Below, piece by piece: positions 1-9,143 of a stretch of 49,355 nucleotides of DNA (the first letter of the stretch is position 1; the number at the start of each line of letters is the position of its first letter). Below the pieces are notes generated by a model that was not told where the DNA came from, did no database searches, and saw only the letters and a program-made list of their open reading frames with translations. Source of the DNA: Bacteroidales bacterium (GTDB lineage Bacteria > Bacteroidota > Bacteroidia > Bacteroidales > UBA932); assembly GCA_016290835.1 (NCBI GenBank), contig JAEEVG010000002.1:74869-124223 (forward strand), read 5' to 3'. A program made the position numbers and the translations under genes.

Positions 1-645
1 GCCGATGGTGCAAATCAGGGCTTGCTGGCGTTTGGTCATCGTATGTTGAGAAACAAAATACCCGAGCAGGCAATAGCCCGCAAATCCTGAAACGAGGTTG
101 ATGAGGAACAATTCACTGATTTGCAGAATCTCGCGATTCAGAAAGAATGCGACGGTCAAAACACAAATCCAGAGAATCAGGGCATACTGGGTAAGCGTTT
201 TGTCTTCGGAAATCTTCCTGAGCAATGGTACGAGCAGGTACACGCCCATCAGCATGGGAAGGAACCACAAGTGGAAATAGGGCCTCAGAAAATAAGTGTC
301 AAAGACAAATTCCCTTGAAATGAAGGAGGAAACAGCAATCTGGAAGATTGTGTACAGGAGAGACCAGCACACATAGGCCAGCAAAAGGCGTGGGATGTAT
401 TTTGTCAGAATATCCCGATAGCTGAGGTGCTTATCCGGATTCAGGAACAGCGCTCCGCTGATCATCACGAAGAGCGGAACACACCAGCGCACCAGGCTGT
501 CACCGATGACGGAAAGATACCAGTCATAGGTCAGATAATGCATATGATACTCTTTCGTAGATACATGCAGAAAGATTACCCCCAGCGTCGCGATCAGGCG
601 CAGGAAATCAAGATAAAATTTACGTTGTTGCGTATATGGCTTCAT
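1..645 (-). CDS. Acyltransferase family 3 membrane protein (partial, C-terminus beyond window)
   Basis: The reading frame opens with ATG at 645 and stays open to base 1, so 215 codons of a longer gene are visible. The start reads MKPYTQQRKFYLDFLRLIAT, followed by VIFLHVS, which matches the N-terminal helix of the acyltransferase-3 family (R/D-F-L-R, then H in helix 1). Several further hydrophobic helices follow (for example VRWCVPLFVMISGALFL and LLLAYVCWSLLYTI). Such proteins O-acylate surface sugars at the inner membrane. It starts 9 bases after the stop of the cytidylyltransferase-oxidoreductase gene and is the last visible gene of the glycan operon. The substrate is unknown. Confidence 0.85.
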   Translation of the reverse strand, partial: MKPYTQQRKFYLDFLRLIATLGVIFLHVSTKEYHMHYLTYDWYLSVIGDSLVRWCVPLFVMISGALFLNPDKHLSYRDILTKYIPRLLLAYVCWSLLYTIFQIAVSSFISREFVFDTYFLRPYFHLWFLPMLMGVYLLVPLLRKISEDKTLTQYALILWICVLTVAFFLNREILQISELFLINLVSGFAGYCLLGYFVSQHTMTKRQQALICTIG

Positions 646-654
646 GATTACTGA

Positions 655-1998
655 TCAGATGGTAATCATGTCTACGTGATGATAGAAGTTTTCTACTATC
701 TGCACGATTGCTTTCGACGTGGCCGCCTGGATATAAAAACTGGGACGTCCGCTCTCGATAGCTTTGACGAATTGCACCAGTTCATATCGGATACCCTCAC
801 CGTCCAGTTGGTAGAAATACCGCTTGTTGTGATTGCTGTCTTCGTAACGGATCTCAAAGAAGTCGGTTTTCCACCACGGAGCAGGCACATATACATAACC
901 CTGCGTCCCGCTGATGATGAGTTCCCCTTCGCTTTTCACACCTTTACCGATCTTGATGGAAGCAACGGCGTGGTCATAGACGAAGGCGATTTTCGTGAAA
1001 ATATCAAAGTGCTGTTCTTCATCGATAAAACTGGATGTGATGGTCTTGCACTTGTATTCAGGGCCTAAAAGTTGAAATACCGGAAGCATTGCCGTCGGTC
1101 CCCAGGCACAGATCGTATTCCATTTGCTCCCCAAGTCTTTATAATCAGAGTTTTGCAAGTCAGTCAAACTGGTGCAGGTCGCATCAACGGATACTACGCG
1201 CCCGATCTTGCCACCCTTCAGCAGCAGAATCAATCTGTTGTACGCCATCGAATAGGCTGTCTTGATGGCATCCATCAAAATGACTCCCTGCTCTTTCGCC
1301 AAAGCGGTCAATTCTTCATATTGAACCACGTCGAGCACGATGGGAGATTCACAAAGCACATGCTTTTTTTGTAACAACGCCCGCTTGATATGCATGTAGT
1401 GTTGGGAAGGATGAGATGCGATATAAACGGCATCCACCCGTCCGAGCAGTTCATCATAGTCGTCCGTAAGGAACTGGACTCCCGGAAATTCCTTGCGGAA
1501 AAGGATCTTGTCATCTACGCACGCACCCTCGACATTCAGCCCGTTGACATAAGCGCATTCGGCGGCATATTTCCGGATGCCGTCATATTTGCCGACCAAA
1601 CCCAATCTGACCAGGTTCTTTTCTGCACGCAGATCCGTACTGGAAACTCCTTGAGTGCGGTCGAGATAGACCACCTTGCAATACTCCTTCAAATAGTCGA
1701 ATTTCCCTTCCCAGTCGGTGCCGATGGCGAAAATATCGATATCATAACGTTGGATATCGTCGATTTTCTGCCCCTCGTATTCTTCCACGATGACTTCATC
1801 TGCAAGGCCGGTTTTCTTGACGGCTTCGATCCGTTCCATCAGGCTTTGCTCGACATTGATCTTGCCGCGGGCCTTGTCGAAATCATCGGCCGTTACGCCT
1901 ACGATCAGATAATCGCCCAATGCTTTGGCCCGTTCCAACAGGCGCTGATGGCCATAGTGGAAGAGGTCGTATGTCCCGTATGTGATAACTTTTATCAT
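655..1998 (-). CDS. Cytidylyltransferase fused to Gfo/Idh/MocA-type oxidoreductase
   Basis: The 447-residue protein has two domains. Residues 1 to about 130 are a TagD/GCT-type nucleotidyltransferase: GTYDLFHYGHQRLLERAKAL carries the HxGH motif (H14-H17), and RTQGVSSTDLR matches the C-terminal ISST-type motif. From about residue 131 a Rossmann fold begins (VRLGLVGKYDGIRKYAAECA), followed by VYIASHPSQHYMHIKRALL and KKHVLCESPIV, typical of Gfo/Idh/MocA oxidoreductases (the usual EKP is ESP here). The first domain would make a CDP-activated alcohol or alditol phosphate; the second would oxidise or reduce a sugar or related compound. It lies downstream of a class V aminotransferase and in the same operon as LicD, suggesting joint synthesis and transfer of a CDP-linked substituent. 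Substrates cannot be read from sequence. Confidence 0.88.
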   Translation of the reverse strand: MIKVITYGTYDLFHYGHQRLLERAKALGDYLIVGVTADDFDKARGKINVEQSLMERIEAVKKTGLADEVIVEEYEGQKIDDIQRYDIDIFAIGTDWEGKFDYLKEYCKVVYLDRTQGVSSTDLRAEKNLVRLGLVGKYDGIRKYAAECAYVNGLNVEGACVDDKILFRKEFPGVQFLTDDYDELLGRVDAVYIASHPSQHYMHIKRALLQKKHVLCESPIVLDVVQYEELTALAKEQGVILMDAIKTAYSMAYNRLILLLKGGKIGRVVSVDATCTSLTDLQNSDYKDLGSKWNTICAWGPTAMLPVFQLLGPEYKCKTITSSFIDEEQHFDIFTKIAFVYDHAVASIKIGKGVKSEGELIISGTQGYVYVPAPWWKTDFFEIRYEDSNHNKRYFYQLDGEGIRYELVQFVKAIESGRPSFYIQAATSKAIVQIVENFYHHVDMITI

Positions 1999-2046
1999 GT
2001 TATTGATCGTTTCTCGTTTTCTTTATTGGTGGCGGCCACCACCCTT

Positions 2047-3087
2047 CTATTCGAACTCGTGGATCCTTTGTGCCAACTGATCCAACTCTTCGTCTGATTG
2101 GAGTCCCATATGCGAGACGCGGTAAAAGCCGGGAATGGAACCGGGCATAATGTAGGTCTCGTATTTCTCAATCAAGCCTTTGAAGATTCTGCGTTCGGAC
2201 GTGTCGCGGGTTTGGAAACCGGTGATTGCCATCGAGGGATTCTCGGCAGGTATGTCCCAACCGTATTGTTGGCACAAGGTGCGGAAATATCGGGCCCGGC
2301 GGTGCACCTCTTCGATATTTTTTTGCTCGCCTCCTTCCGCCTGAAGCTGCTTGAGCCGGGCGTGGAGTTGGAGGTAGAGAATGGTGGCCGGACTATACGG
2401 GGTCTGGCCTCGCTTCAGATTGCTGAAATTGTCGTCGAAGTCCCAATAATACCCTTTATGATTGAAGCGATAGTTGTCCAGCTTTTTGCTAAAGAACAAA
2501 ACGGAAAGCCCCGGCGGAATATTCAGTCCTTTTTGGGTACTGGTCACGCAAATGTCAAGATCCAAGTCGTCCATGCTCAATTCTTCTGCCAGGAACGAAC
2601 TGATGACATCCACCACCAGGGAAACCTGGTATTTGTGGCAGATCCGGCTGATTTCCTTCAAATCGAAGAGCTGTCCGGAACTAGTCTCATGATGCTGGCA
2701 GAGAAAAACGTCGGGCTGTTCCTTTGCGATGCTTGATTCCAGATCAGCATAATCGATTTCTTTCGCAAAGGGTACGGTATAGTCCACCGCAGGTACGCCA
2801 TAGTACTCACAGAGCTGGAACCAGCGATGGCCGAAAGAACCACCGTCGATAACGAAAGCTTTCTTTTTGGTGGTGCAATAATTCTCGACCACGGCACTCA
2901 TGGCACCCGTGCCGGATCCGGTATAAATGATGGTCCTGCCTCCAGTGCAGTGAATCAGATCGAGAAGGATACGCTCAGACTCTTTGTTGATCTCCGAGAA
3001 CGCATCTGTCCTCATGTACAAAAAAGGCTGCGCGCCGATTTGCATGATGGATTCATCGATATCTCCAGGGAAAACGTAGGATTTCAT
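2047..3087 (-). CDS. Class V aminotransferase (2-aminoethylphosphonate/alanine-glyoxylate aminotransferase type)
   Basis: This 346-residue PLP enzyme shows the glycine-rich cofactor loop YTGSGTGAMSAVVENY near residue 55, the VVDVISSF segment with the PLP-binding aspartate near 160, and the Schiff-base lysine K186 in VTSTQKGLNIPPG. The overall pattern is closest to the AEP-pyruvate/alanine-glyoxylate branch of class V. It would aminate a small aldehyde or ketone. It sits between a hexapeptide acyltransferase and the cytidylyltransferase fusion, so an amino-alcohol or aminophosphonate headgroup for later CDP activation is plausible. No PEP mutase gene is visible, so a phosphonate remains unproven. 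Confidence 0.85.
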   Translation of the reverse strand: MKSYVFPGDIDESIMQIGAQPFLYMRTDAFSEINKESERILLDLIHCTGGRTIIYTGSGTGAMSAVVENYCTTKKKAFVIDGGSFGHRWFQLCEYYGVPAVDYTVPFAKEIDYADLESSIAKEQPDVFLCQHHETSSGQLFDLKEISRICHKYQVSLVVDVISSFLAEELSMDDLDLDICVTSTQKGLNIPPGLSVLFFSKKLDNYRFNHKGYYWDFDDNFSNLKRGQTPYSPATILYLQLHARLKQLQAEGGEQKNIEEVHRRARYFRTLCQQYGWDIPAENPSMAITGFQTRDTSERRIFKGLIEKYETYIMPGSIPGFYRVSHMGLQSDEELDQLAQRIHEFE

Positions 3088-3099
3088 AGGACAGAGTAT

Positions 3100-3585
3100 T
3101 TATTTCTGAAGGGGATGCGCCGGAACGCCCACCAGGGTGACGCCCGGTGTCAGAACATCCTTGACCACGACGGCACCGGCCCCGATCCGGACATTGTCTG
3201 CCACCCGGATGCCTCCCAGGATCTGGGCGCCCTGGCCGATGTCCACGTTGTCGCCGATCACGGGAGAATCGTCGGGATAGCCCCCGTCGCTGCCGATGCA
3301 GCAGTTGCCGTGGATGATGCAGTTCTTGCCGATCCGGGCTTTGGGGTTGACAATCACGGACCCGAAATGCTCCATCTGGAGACCTTCGGCGAAGCAGCCG
3401 GCGCTGATGATGAATCCCAGGCGGGACCCCAGGCGGTTCTTGCGGGCCTTGTACCAGAATGCGAGGAGCCGGTTCGGGGTGGAGAAGGTGTATTTCTCTT
3501 CCCGGCGCAGGAAACGCAGATACCGGCGGATATAATACTTCTCCGGCCGGATCAGCCACTCCAGGAGTTTCTCTTTACAGGTCAT
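3100..3585 (-). CDS. Left-handed beta-helix acyltransferase, serine acetyltransferase-like
   Basis: The 161-residue protein has a basic N-terminal region and then hexapeptide turns from about residue 70 (VIVNPKARIGKNCIIHGNCC, VIGDNVDIGQGAQILGGIRV, VRIGAGAVVVKDV). The N-terminal part and the GxVxVGVPA-like end (VTLVGVPAHPLQK) resemble the CysE-like acyltransferases found in polysaccharide loci rather than true cysteine-biosynthesis CysE. It probably O- or N-acetylates a sugar or precursor. It is separated by only a few bases from its neighbours in the operon. Confidence 0.85.
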   Translation of the reverse strand: MTCKEKLLEWLIRPEKYYIRRYLRFLRREEKYTFSTPNRLLAFWYKARKNRLGSRLGFIISAGCFAEGLQMEHFGSVIVNPKARIGKNCIIHGNCCIGSDGGYPDDSPVIGDNVDIGQGAQILGGIRVADNVRIGAGAVVVKDVLTPGVTLVGVPAHPLQK

Positions 3586-3594
3586 GGGCTTGTG

Positions 3595-4431
3595 CTATTT
3601 ATAAGTCATTTTGTGGATCGGGAAGCGCTTGAAGATATCCTCCCGCTCCATCAGGGAGAAGTTCGGATCGTTGATGGACTGCTGGAGATAATGGGGGAGC
3701 GTGTCGCTGACCAATTGGAACTCATCCTGGCAGTCATAGACGTCATACAGGATCTGCAGGAAGAAATAGTCGGGCAGGTCCGTATGGTCCCGCCACCAGA
3801 GCAGCATCAGGTCGCATAGTTCGGAGATGGTCCGGTTCCCCTTCCGGGCAACGATGAAGCTGCTGAGCATATTGACCCGGAACCCTTTGGCCCATCCGAA
3901 ATAATAGGCGTAGGTGTTCCGCCAGTATTTGTAGTCCGGTTCGTCCGGGTCGCGCCGGCAGAGGAGGAGATCCGATTCCGCCCATTTCCGGGGGATGGGG
4001 CCGGTCATCAGGATGGTTGCATCCATCCACACGCCGCCATAGGTCTTGAGCAGCATCAGCCGGAGCAGGTCGGAGAAGAAAGCCCTGGAGAAAACCCCTC
4101 GCTTTTCCTGCACGAAATCCGGCAGGTCCAGGTAGTCCGGCAGGTTCTCGTCCGTCAGGCGGATAATCTGATAATCTGCGGCATAGTGATCGACGGAATC
4201 CAGACACTTCCGGACCACTTCCGGGACATCATCATATCCCTGGGCCCAGTACTGCCAGAGTATCTTGTCGGTATCAAAATGTTTTTTCGGAGCGAAATCG
4301 AAGTGCACGGGATGCTCCCGGTATTCGTTGATCAAGGTTTCGCAGATGGCCGCCACGCGATGGTGTGCAGCCAGGATCCTGCGTTCCCGGAGTTTGCGCC
4401 AGAAGAAGGTGCGAGTCCAGAATGGAGTCAT
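3595..4431 (-). CDS. Capsular polysaccharide synthesis glycosyltransferase (Caps_synth type, GT32-like)
   Basis: The 278-residue protein contains KILWQYWAQGYDDVPEVVRK (residues 56-75), RLTDEN, then FFSDLLRLMLLKTYGGVWMD (119-137) followed by ATI. This is the layout of the Caps_synth family, a relative of GT32 in which the D-x-D region reads GG-V/I-W-x-D-A-T. It is therefore a predicted cytoplasmic sugar transferase. The donor sugar is unknown. It is translated directly after the acyltransferase-3 gene with one base between them. Confidence 0.85.
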   Translation of the reverse strand: MTPFWTRTFFWRKLRERRILAAHHRVAAICETLINEYREHPVHFDFAPKKHFDTDKILWQYWAQGYDDVPEVVRKCLDSVDHYAADYQIIRLTDENLPDYLDLPDFVQEKRGVFSRAFFSDLLRLMLLKTYGGVWMDATILMTGPIPRKWAESDLLLCRRDPDEPDYKYWRNTYAYYFGWAKGFRVNMLSSFIVARKGNRTISELCDLMLLWWRDHTDLPDYFFLQILYDVYDCQDEFQLVSDTLPHYLQQSINDPNFSLMEREDIFKRFPIHKMTYK

Positions 4432-4432
4432 A

Positions 4433-5563
4433 TCAGGCAGAAGCAGTTCTAGGTTTGGCCCGTCCGCCCGTGAGCAGGTCGAGCGTCCGCGGCATGATCT
4501 TGCTCATCAGCCAATACAGGGCGATGCACATCGCGATGGCAATGGCTGGCCGGAGGAAGAGATCGACACAGTAATACGCTTCCCCTTGCAACGGGAGGGT
4601 ATGGAGAACGATATAATGGGCGAATTCGTTGATGATCAGAATCCCGTGGGCGGCAAAGATGAAGAAACTGCACCGGGCGAGGAAAGGCGTGTCCCGGATG
4701 ATACGGGCGCGGTATGCCGCTGAAGCGCAGAAGAAGACCGAAAAGACTCCGCTGAGGATGAAGACACGCATCAGGAAGTTGGATACCGGCCGGTAGTCCC
4801 GGTAGGTCAGGACGATGGCCGGCAGCAGTAGGCAGGACAGGATCAAGGCGGGCCACCTGACCGTGCGGCTCAGCTCGAGGATGCTCTTCCCGCAGATCCG
4901 CAGGCAGCAGCCGAGAGAGAAGAAAAGCAGGCCTCCGAGAAAATGGACGTTGTTGAAGATGAGGAACAACGCGCCCAGGATGGCGATTCCCACCCAGCGG
5001 ATCTTCTTCAGGACAAAATGAATCAGCGGCGAGGCGATGACGAACAGGATCAGGTCACGGATATACCACAGGGAATAGTTCAGCGGCAGCCCTTTGTCAC
5101 AGTCCCAGAAAACCCGGAGCCATCCCCACTCCTGCAATTGCTCGGAAAAGCTCATAAACGCCTCGCCTTTCATGTGCATCCGAAAAGCGGAATAGGAATA
5201 GAAGAATAACACGGCCAGGAGATTCCAAAGGATGTACGGAACCAGCAGGCTCCTGCTGCGGCGTTTCATTTTGTCCAGGTACACCTCCTTGTTCCAGTTC
5301 TCGAGTCCGTTGAAAAACAAATAGCCCGAAATCAGGAAAAACAGCGGGACGGCCAGACGGCAGATCGCCTCCGGAAAGAGAATGCACAGGGTAGAATAGA
5401 CAGGGTACGGGCTGCCCCCTCCCATTGACCCCGTATGGTTCACCACAACCAGCGCCGCCATTGGGAAGCGCAGCCAGTCCATGACGCGCGATTCCAGGGA
5501 GCCGGAACCTTTCTGGGGTCTATCGATAGAAAATTCCATATACAAGCTATTGTTTACCGGCAT
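4433..5563 (-). CDS. Acyltransferase family 3 integral membrane protein
   Basis: This 376-residue protein has about ten hydrophobic segments. The first contains MDWLRFPMAALVVVNHTGSM, with the conserved Arg and His of the acyltransferase-3 family; VPLFFLISGYLFF follows, the typical F-x-S/G-G-F/Y-L helix. The C-terminus is hydrophilic and rich in Arg/Lys. The ATG at 5563 lies 17 bases inside the 3' end of the upstream GT2 gene, so translation is probably coupled. It is expected to O-acylate the glycan or its lipid-linked precursor. Confidence 0.87.
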   Translation of the reverse strand: MPVNNSLYMEFSIDRPQKGSGSLESRVMDWLRFPMAALVVVNHTGSMGGGSPYPVYSTLCILFPEAICRLAVPLFFLISGYLFFNGLENWNKEVYLDKMKRRSRSLLVPYILWNLLAVLFFYSYSAFRMHMKGEAFMSFSEQLQEWGWLRVFWDCDKGLPLNYSLWYIRDLILFVIASPLIHFVLKKIRWVGIAILGALFLIFNNVHFLGGLLFFSLGCCLRICGKSILELSRTVRWPALILSCLLLPAIVLTYRDYRPVSNFLMRVFILSGVFSVFFCASAAYRARIIRDTPFLARCSFFIFAAHGILIINEFAHYIVLHTLPLQGEAYYCVDLFLRPAIAIAMCIALYWLMSKIMPRTLDLLTGGRAKPRTASA

Positions 5564-6491
5564 GATACCGGCGCAAAAAGGCGCGGACAGGAACGTCCAG
5601 ATGCAGGTCGAGCATCCTCATGATAAGCTTGACCCGGGCGCTGAGCAGCGGGCAGGAGAAGAGATACCGATTGGCTTCCGGGAAGTATGTGCGGTACAGG
5701 CCGATCCTGTCAGGATCCAATGCAAACAGGGATTTGTAGCGGAGCACGGACCAGTAGAATTCTTGTTTGACTTCCTCGAACAGACCGGCCTCTTCAAGGA
5801 ACTGGCGGTTCTCCCGCATCCCCTGCAGGATGCTTTCCTCTGTTTTTTTGTTTAAAGAATGGGTGATGGAACTGCCGTTTTCCTGGTTATAGATGTATAG
5901 CGGCTCGTCGATTTTGGTGACGGATCCCGCGGAACTGAAAAGCCTCAGCGTGAACCAGAGGTCCTCCCCGCAGTTGAGATATTCTGGGAAACGCAAAGCG
6001 CCGACCAGGCTGCGCCGGGCGACCAAATGACAGGGGCCTCCTCCGATACCGGATAAAAGCAGGTTGCCGATGGTCCGGCTCCGGTTCGTACCAAGCGCAA
6101 ATGTCTCTTTGGGCCTGTCGCAGTCGTGAAAACGAAGCAGCATATCACAAAATGCGATGTCGTGGTCCGGAATCGTGGCACGCAGGAGTTTCTCATACAT
6201 TTCGGGGTCCACCCGATCGTCACTGTCCACGAAGGCGACATAATCGCCTCGGGCGATATCCAGGCCTTTGTTTCGCGCACGGGAAACACCGCCATTGGGC
6301 TGGTGGACGGCGGAAACCCGGGGGTCTTCCGATGCCAGGCGGTCGCACAACGCCCCGCTCCCGTCAACGGACCCGTCATCAACGAGGATCAGCTCCAGAT
6401 CCCGGAAAGAAGAGGATAATACGCTGCCGGCGGCCTCCTCCAGGTATCTGGCGGAGTTGTAAACAGGCATAATGACGGAAAGGACTGGCAT
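5547..6491 (-). CDS. Family 2 glycosyltransferase
   Basis: A 314-residue GT-A fold enzyme. The N-terminus LSVIMPVYNSARYLEEAAGS, the LILVDDGSVDGSG nucleotide-binding segment and the DYVAFVDSDDRVDPEMY metal-binding D-x-D region (about residues 86-100) are canonical for GT2. The C-terminal third is specific to the donor and acceptor and is not informative. It follows the GT14 gene with no gap and overlaps the next acyltransferase. Confidence 0.92.
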   Translation of the reverse strand: MPVLSVIMPVYNSARYLEEAAGSVLSSSFRDLELILVDDGSVDGSGALCDRLASEDPRVSAVHQPNGGVSRARNKGLDIARGDYVAFVDSDDRVDPEMYEKLLRATIPDHDIAFCDMLLRFHDCDRPKETFALGTNRSRTIGNLLLSGIGGGPCHLVARRSLVGALRFPEYLNCGEDLWFTLRLFSSAGSVTKIDEPLYIYNQENGSSITHSLNKKTEESILQGMRENRQFLEEAGLFEEVKQEFYWSVLRYKSLFALDPDRIGLYRTYFPEANRYLFSCPLLSARVKLIMRMLDLHLDVPVRAFLRRYHAGKQ

Positions 6492-7337
6492 CTAATGGGT
6501 CATAATCTTATCGACCACATCCAGGTTGGCATCGTTGAACTTCCGGGCAAAGAGGCAGCCGGACGCGGCCAGCGTGTCGTAGTCGTCGAGGGTTAGGACG
6601 CGGGGATTCGCTTCTCCCATCTCGACCTTCAGGTATTTGCCATCATTGCAGATCCTGTCCCGAAGATCGGAGTGCATCAGGACGGTCGGCGCGAAATATT
6701 CATCTCCGCAGAAAGAATGCTTAAAAACCTTCATTACGAAGGGTTTCTTGTCGAGCAGCAGCCGGACCGCCTCGTCCGTGAAAGAGGCCCAATTACTCGC
6801 CTTGTGAAAAGACATTTCCTTATTACGCTCGATCTTAAGGACATCTTGAATCCGGTGACCGCCGCGATTGATGATCTGGGCGGCCCGCCTGACGGACTTC
6901 GGCCCGTAGGCAAAATACCGGGTGAGGAGGTTGAAACTCCTGAGTTTCAGGCGTTCTTGATAGGGCGTAGATACGCAAAGGCCGCAAAAGACGGTCTTCC
7001 CAGCCATCTCATCGAAATAGTGTAGAATCTCTTCAATGGGCTTCAGCGGGAAGTGGGTGCCGGAGAGGATGTGGTAGTAGGAATAAGCTCCCTCTTTATA
7101 CGCTGCTTCCAACAAGGCATACTCGGTCTCGATCTGGCTGATGTCGCCCCAGCGAGTATCAACCCGCTTTTCGATCAGGTGCAGATGAGGGTCGTCCCAG
7201 TCCAGCCCGGGCAGCTGCTTGACTTTCGCATCAAGATGCAGATAGATATCCACATCGGGATGAGAAAGGGCGGTCAGCAGCCTTTCCAGCACGGAAAAGT
7301 TGTCATGAGCGATAATGAGGAAAGCGTGCCTGCTCAT
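6492..7337 (-). CDS. Family 14 (Branch-type) beta-1,6-N-acetylglucosaminyltransferase-like protein
   Basis: The start chosen is the ATG at 7337, whose ATGA overlaps the TGA stop of licD; a frame with a TTG four codons earlier (7349) exists but is less likely. The 281-residue product begins MSRHAFLIIAHDNFSVLERL and continues with DIYLHLDAKV, RWGDISQIETEYALLEAAY and YYHILSGTHFPLKP, the hallmark order of the Branch (GT14) family. FFCGDEYF-like residues (FCGDEYFAPTVLMHS) near residue 218 complete the pattern. It should add a sugar, often GlcNAc or a xylose-like residue, to the growing glycan. The precise linkage is not predictable. Confidence 0.87.
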   Translation of the reverse strand: MSRHAFLIIAHDNFSVLERLLTALSHPDVDIYLHLDAKVKQLPGLDWDDPHLHLIEKRVDTRWGDISQIETEYALLEAAYKEGAYSYYHILSGTHFPLKPIEEILHYFDEMAGKTVFCGLCVSTPYQERLKLRSFNLLTRYFAYGPKSVRRAAQIINRGGHRIQDVLKIERNKEMSFHKASNWASFTDEAVRLLLDKKPFVMKVFKHSFCGDEYFAPTVLMHSDLRDRICNDGKYLKVEMGEANPRVLTLDDYDTLAASGCLFARKFNDANLDVVDKIMTH

Positions 7338-8140
7338 TCCTGAACCCAATAGGCGGTAGCTTCGTGGGTGGCTGTGCGTTGGTCCTCGGGGGGTAATTGC
7401 ATATAGTCACCGAAAACAACCCTCAGTTGATAATCATAGTTGTCAGGAATACGAAGCACCCGGTCTTCAAAAGGAGCGTCTTTGTATTGCAACATTTTCT
7501 CCGTTTCATAAATGGTGAACCATCCGTCGAGGGAGGCGCAGTACTTCGAACCGTCTATCGGGTGGCTTTGCTTGTAGGAGAGGATTCTCTTGACGAGACG
7601 GTCCAAGGGGAGAAAAAGATTGATCACCTTGCTGAGCAAGATATACAGATTCTTTTTGAAACCATAGGCCAGGCTTGGATGCAATTTCCTGGTAAACAGC
7701 TGATTGCTCCAGATTCTATGCATTCTTTTTACCCTGCGGATGATAGATTCCGCTTCGGGAAGCGAAGCCCCCAGTCCATTGAGAATGAAGATGTCGACCG
7801 CGATGGGGGAGCTATTGCCGTATTGATCGACCGAAACCGTCCGGGTATCGCACAATTTGGCAAAATTCAAGGGATACTCCGGGTCGATGTCCTGGCACCG
7901 TATCTCATAATATGGGTGATGGTACGCTTGAATCAGTTTTACGAAATCCGGCCGCGGCATCAAGATGTCGATGTCATCGTCCCAGGGGATGAATCCTTTG
8001 TGCCTGACGGCTCCGATCAGCGAGCCGTAGGCAAGACCATACCGGAATCCGTGTTCTCTGCAGAAACCGTCCAGGTCCGTAATCAGGTCCAGCAACAGGA
8101 CCTTGACCTCGTCCGGGGGGATTATTTTTCCGGGCAACAT
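7334..8140 (-). CDS. LicD-family phosphotransferase
   Basis: The 268-residue protein carries the LicD signature YGSLIGAVRHKGFIPWDDDI at residues 39-58, with the acidic nucleotidyltransferase-like cluster D54-D58. LicD-family enzymes transfer a phosphate-linked group (phosphocholine, ribitol phosphate and relatives) from a CDP donor to a glycan. The same operon carries a cytidylyltransferase fusion and an aminotransferase, which would fit supply of that donor. The start overlaps the upstream acyltransferase by 19 bases and the stop overlaps the GT14 start by 4 bases. Confidence 0.9.
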   Translation of the reverse strand: MLPGKIIPPDEVKVLLLDLITDLDGFCREHGFRYGLAYGSLIGAVRHKGFIPWDDDIDILMPRPDFVKLIQAYHHPYYEIRCQDIDPEYPLNFAKLCDTRTVSVDQYGNSSPIAVDIFILNGLGASLPEAESIIRRVKRMHRIWSNQLFTRKLHPSLAYGFKKNLYILLSKVINLFLPLDRLVKRILSYKQSHPIDGSKYCASLDGWFTIYETEKMLQYKDAPFEDRVLRIPDNYDYQLRVVFGDYMQLPPEDQRTATHEATAYWVQE

Positions 8141-9138
8141 ATACGAATTAATTTCAGCCGATTATCGATGACCCGCCACAGCGGGATACGCGGTTTGTCT
8201 ATCAGGATGCAAAGGAACGCGATACAAATAATCGCAAGCAGGGACACCGGATATACGAAGCCCAGCGGCAAGTGCGCGGAGATCGTCTCGAACACCTGGT
8301 CATACCGGCCGGACACCAGGGGGTGTTCGTGAACCAGGTAGATGGCAAATGCGGAGGCGGCAAGCCAATTGATGGCCCTGCTATGGAAATGCATCTTCGA
8401 GAAACCCAGCAGGAAGAAGAGCGATGCGGCGATGGCCAGCGGCGAGTCGGAATGGTTCAGGTGGAAACCCATTCCGAACCATCTGTAGCCGAACCAGAAC
8501 AAGGTCGCCGAGATCAAGATCAGGCCGGCGTAGATGCTGAAGTCCGCCCATTTCGGCAGGGAAAACAGTTTCCCGGGATAAAGGCGGGCATAGCGGGCAA
8601 GCAGATATAGACCGATGAAAAAGAGGGGAGAAAATCCGAAAGCAAAATGGCCGGTATCCAGCAGGTAGCCGTAAAGGAATTCAACCATTAGCCAGGAAAT
8701 CAGCACATTGCGGAAGGTCTTCTGGTCGACGTGTTCGATGAAGGCATTGAGTACGGGGGCGAGCGCGTAAAGGATCAGATAGGCCACGACAAACCAATAA
8801 CCCTTGCCCAGCAAGAGGAAGGGCAGGACATCTTTCTCGAAGGAGACCGGCAGACCCAGGAGCAGCGCCACGCCGACACAGATGGCCGTGATGTAGAACA
8901 CCTGGAAAAGCAATTTCGCTGCACCGCGCCAGGAGGCCTTGATGCCGAACCAGCCGGAGATCATCACGAAGCCATTCACGCACACCGTGCAGAAATGCCC
9001 CAAAAAATGATCGAGGGCTCCCCGGACACCGAAGAGTTCATCTTCGTTGATGTACCCGATGGCATGGACCGTCATGACCATCAGCATACAGATGATTCTC
9101 AGCAGTTCGAAATTAGATTCTCTTTCTTTGGTGGGCAT
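8122..9138 (-). CDS. Acyltransferase family 3 integral membrane protein
   Basis: A 338-residue multi-pass protein beginning MPTKERESNFELLRIICMLM and then VMTVHAIGYI, with the Arg and His typical of helix 1 in surface-sugar O-acyltransferases. VCVNGFVMISGWFGIK is the second diagnostic helix, and hydrophobic helices continue to the C-terminus. It is the second of three such genes in this operon. It lies 5 bases after the pyruvyl transferase gene and overlaps licD. Confidence 0.87.
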   Translation of the reverse strand: MPTKERESNFELLRIICMLMVMTVHAIGYINEDELFGVRGALDHFLGHFCTVCVNGFVMISGWFGIKASWRGAAKLLFQVFYITAICVGVALLLGLPVSFEKDVLPFLLLGKGYWFVVAYLILYALAPVLNAFIEHVDQKTFRNVLISWLMVEFLYGYLLDTGHFAFGFSPLFFIGLYLLARYARLYPGKLFSLPKWADFSIYAGLILISATLFWFGYRWFGMGFHLNHSDSPLAIAASLFFLLGFSKMHFHSRAINWLAASAFAIYLVHEHPLVSGRYDQVFETISAHLPLGFVYPVSLLAIICIAFLCILIDKPRIPLWRVIDNRLKLIRICCPEK

Positions 9139-9143
9139 ATCGA

